Positions 33,301-64,000 of a stretch of DNA of 64,000 nucleotides are shown piece after piece; position 1 is the stretch's first letter; each line of letters begins with the position of its first letter. This DNA is from Atherinomorus stipes (Eukaryota; Chordata; Actinopteri; Atheriniformes; Atherinidae): contig JALJCO010001138.1 of NCBI GenBank assembly GCA_023101725.1, positions 310,001 to 374,000 of the forward strand, given 5' to 3'. Below the pieces are notes generated by a model. It ran no database searches, had not been told where the DNA came from, and was given only the letters and a program-made list of their open reading frames with translations. The translations under genes were made by a program, and so were the position numbers.

Positions 33301-34148
33301 AATTATGTTGGAGGAAGAAAGCATCCCGAAAGGCCACCCATCCATATCAGTAAAGTCATGCAAAGGAAACTCATTCTTCTCCTGAAAACCTCATTCTTCA
33401 TCATTGACTTTCGTCTGGTAACATCTTCACTGATATTTATTGCCCTCTGGCTTCACCTCTCCCAGATTTGCTCTCCAGATTTACTTCTTTTGTTTATTTG
33501 ATGGTTTCATGCACCATTGCCTCTTCTTACATTTTTGTAATAAGGATGATTCTTCATTTCTCAAATGTGTACTTTTAAGAATCTTTATAAAACAGCATCC
33601 ACAATTACAAAATCCTTAACTGTCACCTAATTTTTCTCTGAACACTGGTGTTCTACTTTATTCCTTTGATGGCATTAATACAGCTTTTGTAGGGACCCTT
33701 TGTGCAAATATATTGAAATGGTTCATTCTAACGCAATAAAACAACAGTAACATTTTTTTTCTTGAACATCTTTATTTTTAGACCCTTTACCTCAGTCCAT
33801 CTCAAACAAGAGTAAATCCAAAGAGGGTGCTGTACTCTTGTTTTTTGATTGTTTAATTGTTTGTTTTTAGCATGACGTAACTCCTCAGTCTTTTGTTGTG
33901 TCGGCCCAGCCTTGGCATCAAATTCAAACTTAAGACATATTTTAGAAAAAGGAAAAAAAAGGTTGTGAACAGTTTGAAACATAAAACGGATGCTTGGATG
34001 CTTACAGCTGGTATTAAAACGTGTGTACCGGTGTTTGTGCGCCCATGCAGGTAAACGCATCCCCGTTGTAGACGCAGCCGGAGCGACCTCAGGGAAAGGA
34101 TTCAAATTGGGACGACAAGCCTCAGAGTCTCGCAGAACGTGCTGCTGA
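21325..34148 (+). CDS. rab22a: Rab22A small GTPase, complete (7 coding exons)
   Basis: Rab5-subfamily GTPase acting on early endosomes and recycling tubules. The joined CDS is 585 nt, giving 194 residues, the same length as human RAB22A. Motifs: GDTGVGKS (12-19, P-loop), Thr37 in switch I, WDTAGQE (59-65, Gln64), NKCD (118-121), SAK (148-150), and terminal Cys-Cys (193-194) for double geranylgeranylation. RAB22A rather than RAB31 is indicated by [31 protein letters not shown] and [20 protein letters not shown]. The first ATG gives [12 protein letters not shown]. Only the C-terminal variable region (164-192) differs much from human. All exon phases agree. Confidence 0.97.
22019..22050. repeat. 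12-bp perfect inverted repeat
   Basis: CATATGGGCATG, an 8-base loop, then CATGCCCATATG. Too short for a typical microRNA hairpin. Confidence 0.85.
22525..22800 (-). repeat. Unclassified AT-rich interspersed repeat, left part
   Basis: Low-complexity sequence that reads like the tail of a dispersed fish repeat (GGAGTGGGAAGAAG, then ACAAAAACTTATTCAATCCC). Continued at 23240 beyond the hAT insertion. Family not identified. Confidence 0.4.
22811..23231. mobile_element. hAT-type MITE (family A, inverted copy)
   Basis: Starts TAGGGCTGCACGATT, ends GCAGGCCTA, flanked by a perfect 8-bp duplication ATAACCAT. Internal sequence matches the 13358-13750 copy in the opposite orientation. Confidence 0.88.
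23240..23790 (-). repeat. Unclassified AT-rich interspersed repeat, right part
   Basis: Apparent continuation of the repeat split by the hAT element. It ends just before rab22a exon 2. No coding potential. Confidence 0.35.
23798..23877 (+). CDS. rab22a: rab22a exon 2
   Basis: [17 protein letters not shown] and NINPTIG: rest of the P-loop and the switch I Thr. Ends in phase 2 at a GTAAGT donor. Confidence 0.97.
23878..24784 (+). other. rab22a intron 2
   Basis: AT-rich; I see nothing recognisable. Confidence 0.6.
24785..24866 (+). CDS. rab22a: rab22a exon 3
   Basis: [17 protein letters not shown] and WDTAGQER, the interswitch and the catalytic Gln motif. Donor GTGCGT. Confidence 0.97.
24867..28357 (+). 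other. rab22a intron 3
   Basis: Contains a GT/GC dinucleotide repeat at its start. I recognise no transposon; open frames around 26200-26720 overlap on both strands and look random. Confidence 0.55.
25027..25066. repeat. GT/GC microsatellite
   Basis: (GT)n passing into GCGTGCGTGCGTGCGC, alternating purine-pyrimidine and so capable of Z-DNA. Confidence 0.85.
28358..28429 (+). CDS. rab22a: rab22a exon 4
   Basis: 24 codons, [20 protein letters not shown] then ITKE (switch II onward). Its donor, GAG|GTCATT, is weak against consensus. Confidence 0.97.
28614..31024 (-). mobile_element. Tc1/mariner transposon, nearly full length, split by a later insertion
   Basis: Ends CACTATATTGCCAAAAG and its complement (inverted). 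TA precedes the left end; the right TA is mutated. The minus-strand transposase runs from about 30976 to 29884 in several frames. HTH region: [18 protein letters not shown]. Catalytic core: [24 protein letters not shown], and PIEHLWDE. The second Asp and the Glu are 34 residues apart, so the DD34E signature survives. Frameshifts disable it. Without the nested insert the element would be about 1.2 kb. Confidence 0.93.
28668..29851. mobile_element. piggyBac-type non-autonomous element nested in the Tc1
   Basis: TTAA on both sides (28664-28667, 29852-29855). Ends AGGAGCTGTATCATG and CATGATAGGGCTCCT are inverted with two mismatches. Removing it with one TTAA restores continuous Tc1 sequence. The 1184-bp interior shows no piggyBac transposase and only short open frames. 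Confidence 0.85.
31149..31729. mobile_element. Long-hairpin (foldback) element, copy 1, split by a hAT insertion
   Basis: Two arms, AGTAGTG / CACTACT and onward (GGCTCTGTGCATGACTCC, TTCCTGAACTTAA, GATTAATCCAGGTGTG), are inverted copies around a short centre near 31255. The right arm is interrupted by the 354-bp hAT element. A related copy lies at 62430-62646. No coding capacity; superfamily not determined. Confidence 0.75.
31357..31710. mobile_element. hAT-type MITE inside the hairpin element
   Basis: Starts TAGGGATGTAACGATT, ends CGTTACATCTCTA, flanked by a perfect 8-bp duplication GTCGTGCA. The duplicated bases belong to the hairpin element arm, so this insertion is younger. Confidence 0.88.
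31765..31860 (+). mobile_element. LINE/SINE 3' tail fragment
   Basis: TTTGAAAAGCGCTATATGAAT followed by ATT repeats is the shape of L2/CR1-like 3' ends common in vertebrates. Too short to classify further. Confidence 0.4.
32117..32223 (+). CDS. rab22a: rab22a exon 5
   Basis: [20 protein letters not shown] and [11 protein letters not shown], holding the NKCD guanine-specificity motif. Confidence 0.97.
32224..32560 (+). other. rab22a intron 5
   Basis: Nothing recognisable. Confidence 0.6.
32561..32670 (+). CDS. rab22a: rab22a exon 6
   Basis: [18 protein letters not shown] and [17 protein letters not shown], holding the SAK motif. Ends in phase 1 at GTGAGT. Confidence 0.97.
32671..34050 (+). 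other. rab22a intron 6
   Basis: AT-rich without recognised repeats. The 109-codon plus-strand frame at 33172-33501 has no family resemblance and is judged chance. Confidence 0.55.
34051..34148 (+). CDS. rab22a: rab22a exon 7 (C-terminus and stop)
   Basis: Encodes [22 protein letters not shown] and terminal RTCC, then TGA. GKGFKL matches human RAB22A, which confirms this distant exon. It starts GTAAAC directly after CAG, so the acceptor junction also reads as a donor. Confidence 0.95.
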
Positions 34149-34414
34149 TGATGCTGGTGACTGTCCCCAACGCAACCTGTGACCTGACCTTTACCCTCCC
34201 GCTGTGCTCCCTTCAGCTTAAAGCCCGAACACAACTCTCACACACCCCACATTCACCAACACCCAGGCGCAGCAGCACTATTCTTGATGGCAGCAACAAC
34301 ACGCTTTTATGACACTCAACAACAGTAAATGATCTTGAAAGTGCTGGCAGGACAAACACTTAAGGTTTACTGAGCATTGACAAACCGCTTACAATGATAC
34401 ATTCATGCATCAGC

Positions 34415-34432
34415 AAAAAAAAAAAAAAAAAA
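34415..34432. repeat. A18 homopolymer
   Basis: Long A run in the rab22a 3' UTR. Confidence 0.85.
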
Positions 34433-37118
34433 CCCTCATATGTGTAACTCTCTCAGCTACCATCTGGTGTATCATAGCCAGAGCTTCAAAATGTCCTACT
34501 GATGCTGTAGGTACACAAGGCATTCATACTTTACATTTGTACAAATTTACTCTTTTTCAACCCAAAAAATGCATGAAGTGATTTCATCTCACCTTTTCAG
34601 AGGTTGTAAGTTATTCTTTTCTCTTTCTTTTTTGCTAGAGAAGGGTGTATCTCTATATATTAACTTCATGAAGAAACCATCTTCAGTGATATTTATGGAA
34701 GGTTTTGAAGAGGGATGCTGATTTTATCAGTCACATAATTAGGGCTGTGAATGTTTAATTTAAATCCTGTTTGTGTATTTTCTGTTTCCATCGAGACAAA
34801 ATACAAGAGTTGTTATTTAAACCACAATCACATGGCAAAAGATGCAGAAATGAGATTCATGCGGGAGTGTACTTCCTCTATACTGAGGAAATGCTCCAAC
34901 ATTATTGAAAATTGATACACCTACAGTCTCCACGCAATAAATTTGTAGCTGAAGCCAAGGGATGGTCACTTAGATAAATGTGGAGACAGTTATGCTAATC
35001 TGTTTTAACCAGCCTTTTGTTTGATGGACCTAAACAAGCGTGGTTTTGTTCTTCTCATGTGACTCAGAAAGTGAAAGCACTTTTAAATTTCCTTTTATTC
35101 TGACCTTTGCGAGTTTTCTGTCTTTGGCTTGAGGGATATTTTGATTTTCACTTATTCCTGAGACTCACAAGTAATCACCAACAATTAGTCTCTGTGATCA
35201 GAAGGATCTTACAATCAACATTAGCCAGTGTTTAATCTGAGATTTCAACTTAATTATTTTGTGATAACACTCCCAGCTCCTTGCATCTGTTCCACATTTC
35301 CCCTTTCCAATCACCGAAGATGAATTATAAGACTCCTGTGTGTAATGTGCCCTCTGCCGCAGCGAATCCTGCCAATGTTCGCCGGTGAGCCGCCCCCCGT
35401 CTTTAGTCTTTTGCCGCTACTTTGCAGCAGTAAAACAAGGGAGGCTGATTTTTGTGAGGGCTTGCCAAATTCTTAATTGTCCCATAAACATTTTTCATCC
35501 TTCCTTTTTTCACTTAATCAGCACCAGCTCTCACATCTAGTGTTGTTTTACTACTTGGCCCGCGATGAAAACGTGAGATCTGGAAACTAGGCCTCATTCA
35601 GAGGAAACGCGTATTTTAGAGCACACATCTCACGTTAGCAGAAGTTTTATAGGTGGAGAATCAGACGTGGCGCTTTGTCGACATGCTGACCCTTTACTGA
35701 ACCTCAGTCTCCACTCTGCTCTGAATTACTGTAGCTGCTTTGTTCCAGAGTTAGCTTTCTGATTTAACTTTTTTTTCTTCACTTTTTTGTGCCTCATTCA
35801 ACAGAACTGCAGGTCCTTACTGCTTTTAATTGCTGTGTAGCATATAAGTACTTTCACAAAGCCCTTAGATTTCCTGTATCTGATTTTGAATCTGATACTC
35901 ATTTAGCTTTCATGCTGACTTAATCTGACACAAGTCACAGTTTTATGTCTGTCTGTGTCTCTTTTAGCTCACAGATCCCTACCGAATTTATTAAAAGTGG
36001 AAAATATCAATTCCTCCAAAACTTTGCTTCATAAGGCTGCAGTTCCACATTTATAAACATGAGTTTTGTGCTTTGTTACCAGCATAAACAACTAATTCCC
36101 TCCAAGCATCTTCAGTGCAGATGTTACAGATGAGTTGTGCTCAAATCAGTCCTTTTTTTTTCCAGGATTTTCTGTCAAGTGCAATAGATTTCATTGGAAA
36201 TATGACTTATTCCACATGATCTCGTCCCCTCAGCCTCCATCAGATGGTACTTACAAGTCACATCGATCTAGTTTTATGCCTATTTGATGATGGTTTTGGT
36301 TCGATGCAGTTGATCAAATAAACAGTGTGAAGGAGCCGGCCTTGTCTCCCGAAAACCTGAGAAAATAAACTTTTTTTTTTTTTTCTCTTTGCTGTCTTTG
36401 ATAAATTATCCAGCACTACATCATTATACAGTAGCAGCTTAGTTAGTCTTTACCACAGCTTCAGCAAATGTTTTGAAAAGGGACAACACTTTGGTATCTT
36501 GAAAGCTGCACTTTGTATTAATTGGCCCATAGTGCTAACTCTGTCTGCAGGCTGTTATTATCTCTGTGGAATAACTCAAAAAATTAATCCTGAAAAGCAT
36601 CTTGACTTCTCTACATGCCTTGATCTTGTTTCAGGGTTTTTCTCAATTCTTATTGCTATGAAGATCGTGGTGCCAAAGCCGTTTTACCACACCACACATA
36701 ATTAACCCCCTTTTTTATTGCTGAAAATGCTGATATCATTTACAGTGCTGATCACATGAAAAGTTTAATAATTGTAATACAAATGCTTCCCTTTTTTGAG
36801 AAGAGAAAGCATGACATTAACAATGTGCCAGTAGTTTTGCATTAGAAAAATTATATCAAAAGTCTTGGGCTGGCCCTGGGAATGTGATTAATCTATATTA
36901 TGTATCTTTTACAGTGTAGATATATGCCATGAGATTGCACACAAGTTATAGACTATACTGCTATTCCTTTTTCATTTGTGTGAATGCAATATATCTGTAC
37001 ACCATTTGCAGTAAAACTATCAGCATTGTAGTTGCGACATTTAGCTTTTTACTATGTTTCATACTGGTTGTATCTAAATGCCTGAAAACACTTGTTGCAG
37101 TGTAATTCCAAATGTGTT

Positions 37119-37154
37119 AATAAAAAGGGAAATTGTCATTTGTTTACTAATAAA
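37119..37154 (+). terminator. Distal poly(A) signals of rab22a
   Basis: Two AATAAA hexamers 30 bp apart, followed by T-rich sequence. Confidence 0.5.
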
Positions 37155-37160
37155 ATTGAC

Positions 37161-39600
37161 AAAAAAAATTCTATTTTTCTTTTGAGTGCAAGATGAAGGA
37201 CGGCTGAATGTTTGAGCATGCAATGTCATGAAGTACAGTGACAGTGTTGTTTAGTGATTGGCTGTGTTTTCCAGTTGGCAGCCAGCTGCCTGGCTATATA
37301 TACAAACATGACACTTGAGATATGTGTTTGACAGGCAGAGGGCTTTACACCTCACTGTAAGTTGTGCTGAAGGAGCAGAAAATCTACTTGATGACCTTGT
37401 TTCCCTTCAAAACCCTTATACAGTGCTGACATAGGGTTGCACATCTTAAAAATGGCAAATCATTCTCTTTGCCATCTTCAAAACCTGCATTTTTCATTAT
37501 TTTTTGCAGGATAATAAGCATGTAATAATGAAATTACATCAGTCTTGGCATCAGTTGTTAGAATAAATGTAGCAGTGTGCAAAAATATGGTAAACCAGGC
37601 AAAAACAATAAAAGACTATCTGACAGGTAATAATTTATTTGACTTAGTTCATTAGAAGTAAACCAAATGAAGAGTTCCAATTACACAGATTAACCGATAT
37701 ACTGCACAAAGAATGAGCATGTTGTACGTTCCACTTTATGTTGCTGAAATGTTATTTTTGCCTTGATTCTGGCTTGTTGAATTAATAAAAGTAATGAGGC
37801 TAAATAATCCAGACGTATGTTCAGGTGAGCAGGAAACCTGTCTGTTTTATTAATTGTATTTCTTTTTATCATTAGAATAATAATGTTCTTCAAAGTGGCT
37901 GTTGATGAAGTCTCTCCTAATAGATACAGAAACGTTATAACAAAAAAACTGAACCAAAGGTCTGGGACAGGAAAAAACACTTATGGTGCTATTTTGCCAA
38001 AATTCTTTTATCAGGAATCACAAACTACATGAAAGACATGCAAGTTTGCAATGAACTTCCTTAAATTTGTTCTTTTTAAGGTAACATTGTGTAAAGTTAA
38101 GCTAAAAGCTTCTCCTCTCCCTACATCACATTATTTCATTTTTAAAAAAGGGAACAAAAAACTTCAGTCTGTCTATAGTGACATGTATTACACAAATGAA
38201 AACCTTTACATAATCCCCAAATATGACATAGATGTCCCTTATTTTCCTAGAAAAAAAAATCCATCCTTGTTAAGACTTTCTTTTTCCATTTTGATGTGGA
38301 GAAATGGCGTATTTCTGACTCCCTGCCAAATGGCTGAGGTCCTTGTCCTGTTTGTAAGGGTGAGCTTAGCCACCATTCAAAAAGCATTTTCAACTGTTTT
38401 AAGGAATTCACCGAATCTCAGAAACTTTTGATGTAATTGGGCCTTGTTCTCTAATCAAATCAACTAAACAGGAAATCTCTGTAAAGGTGAACCTAATACT
38501 GTCCTCTGAAACAGCTTGGTTTGGTTTAAAAAGTGATTTCCTTAGGGTTACAAATCAGGACTGTTCTTTTAGGGTTAAAACAAAACTATGGTTAGGACTA
38601 AAATAGATACTTTGTGTTGGACCACTTTCATGTTAATGGATGCCATTTTTACACCTAACATGCCGCTTCTGTCACAACCACTAGATGTCAGATAATCTTT
38701 ATGTTGTTTGTTTCTGGGAGCACGAACAAACGACCCACAGTTTCATTTTTTATACTTAAGATCTTGATTACACATTTCACACTCTTCTTAGAGCCAGGGC
38801 TGCAGGAGGAACTCATTGGCAATCAATTGGTGGTCAGGCTGTGCCCATGGGCCACAGCCTTTTTGAGCTACATAGGACCATCCTCCTTGGAATCCACTAC
38901 CTGGAGCTGTGGTCATAGGTTTCAGTTCTGATCTTCAGTTGATGAAACTGGCTATAAAGACAAAAAAAAAAAGTCTTGTGTTTGGGAGAAATTTCCTGTT
39001 TCCTCTCTTACAAATGATGTCATGACCCTCTAATTACAGTTTACAGGGACTCCACACGTTGTTTGAGATCCAGGTACCTAAAAGTTGTCAAACCGGTTAA
39101 GTGCTACTAATATGCTGATACAAATGTGAATATAATTAGACTTAATATTTTGTATAGGCTAATAAAGTCAGTCACATGGGACAGTTGGTGAAAAAGCACT
39201 ATCTGCACTTTCTGTATTTAGTTTGATATATTTTATTCTACTTACTTTTACAATTAAAATTACAATTTATGGTTTTTGTTTGGTTGGTTTTTACATGATG
39301 ATGTACTGATTCTGAGCTACTCCCCACCTGCTAAGGGTGATGGTTAGTAAACTGATGCTTTGTGATAACATAATGGTGATGCTGAGTAAATTGGTACTTA
39401 GTGACAATAGCAAGTTGCTATTAGCCACATCTTTATGCTGTGTTCAAGTCCTTTAAAAGCAAAGAGGGTGATCGCTCAACCTGCCCTGGGTGCATCCCTG
39501 GGCATAGCCCCCCTCACACCTCCTCCCCCCTCCCCACCGGGCGACTATGCAGAGGCAGTGACGTCACCAGGCTGACTCCCTTCCTGCTGCATCACAGCAG
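37161..39600. other. Intergenic region between rab22a and vapb
   Basis: About 2.4 kb between the inferred rab22a poly(A) site and the inferred vapb start. AT-rich on the left; GC rises after 39480 toward the vapb promoter. Open frames (38051-38431) have no resemblance to known proteins. Confidence 0.55.
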
Positions 39601-39766
39601 CCTTTAGCAGCTCGAGTAGCACTTGTGACCGGCGGGACGGGATATCCACCGCTAATTCATTGATAAAACAACCCTGCTGACGTTGCAGCATTCAACAACA
39701 TCCTAACACGGGGGTAACCGACAGGAACTTGTTGCAGTGCGATAACCCCGCTCCAGCTGTTGGGAT
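39480..39766 (+). promoter_or_regulatory. vapb promoter and 5' UTR
   Basis: Locally GC-rich, with C-rich runs (CCTCCCCCCTCCCC) of Sp1/KLF type and a full TGACGTCA. No TATA box. The transcription start is probably 39590-39700 but cannot be fixed. Confidence 0.6.
39559..39566. promoter_or_regulatory. Full CRE palindrome TGACGTCA
   Basis: Perfect cAMP response element about 200 bp upstream of the vapb ATG, a typical position for CREB/ATF sites in CpG promoters. Confidence 0.5.

Positions 39767-64000
<24,234 letters not shown>

Larger units (their letters stand above)
34149..37160 (+). other. rab22a: rab22a 3' untranslated region (probable)
   Basis: No splice-supported coding sequence. AATAAA hexamers lie at 36317, 36364, 37119 and 37149. 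The last pair, close together, is the likely end; the first pair would give a shorter form. RAB22A has a long 3' UTR in mammals. The exact end is inferred. Confidence 0.55.

Noticed and set aside
21325..34148. Identification as rab31, and of the neighbour as vapa
   Set aside because: Residues diagnostic of RAB22A ([26 protein letters not shown]) and of VAPB (SDMEGVWKEAKP-like region, RLREENKQ) are present instead.
33728..34234. 168-codon minus-strand ORF
   Set aside because: Covers rab22a exon 7 and adjacent intron and UTR in antisense; no family resemblance and no splice sites.

Overview
This is a piece of a ray-finned fish (teleost) nuclear genome. The genes are split into many small exons with GT-AG introns. 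The sequence is AT-rich with microsatellites. Introns are full of DNA-transposon relics typical of fish (Tc1/mariner, hAT-type MITEs, piggyBac-type TTAA elements, PIF/Harbinger). The species cannot be fixed from the sequence. I saw no bacterial, phage, CRISPR or operon features, and no complete virus.

Layout: three protein-coding genes. (1) ppp4r1l, minus strand, 1075-20766: 19 coding exons of a protein phosphatase 4 regulatory subunit 1 family protein; the last coding exon(s) lie beyond the left edge. (2) rab22a, plus strand, 21325-34148: all 7 coding exons, exactly 194 codons plus stop, with a long 3' UTR to about 37160. (3) vapb, plus strand, from 39767: 6 exons encoding the MSP domain and the start of the coiled coil; the C-terminal membrane anchor lies beyond the right edge. 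All 32 coding exons were joined by hand, and reading phase is continuous across every junction.

The order PPP4R1-like / RAB22A / VAPB matches human 20q13.32, which is paralogous to PPP4R1 / RAB31 / VAPA on 18p11. The first gene is therefore called ppp4r1l rather than ppp4r1. The human PPP4R1L locus is classed as a pseudogene, but this copy looks intact over 923 codons.

ppp4r1l and rab22a are head to head, with 558 bp between start codons. This gap must hold both promoters. It contains a perfect GTCACGTGAC palindrome and a pair of ETS-type sites. The products relate to PP4 phosphatase regulation, early endosome traffic and ER membrane contact sites. Sharing a locus reflects ancient synteny rather than a pathway.

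Introns hold most of the unusual structure: a Harbinger element with divergent gene remnants, a piggyBac-type element nested in a Tc1, a hAT element inside one of two related long-hairpin elements, and a family of hAT MITEs with clean 8-bp target duplications. I found no convincing new gene system. The most notable points are the intact ppp4r1l, the shared promoter and the nested transposon histories.
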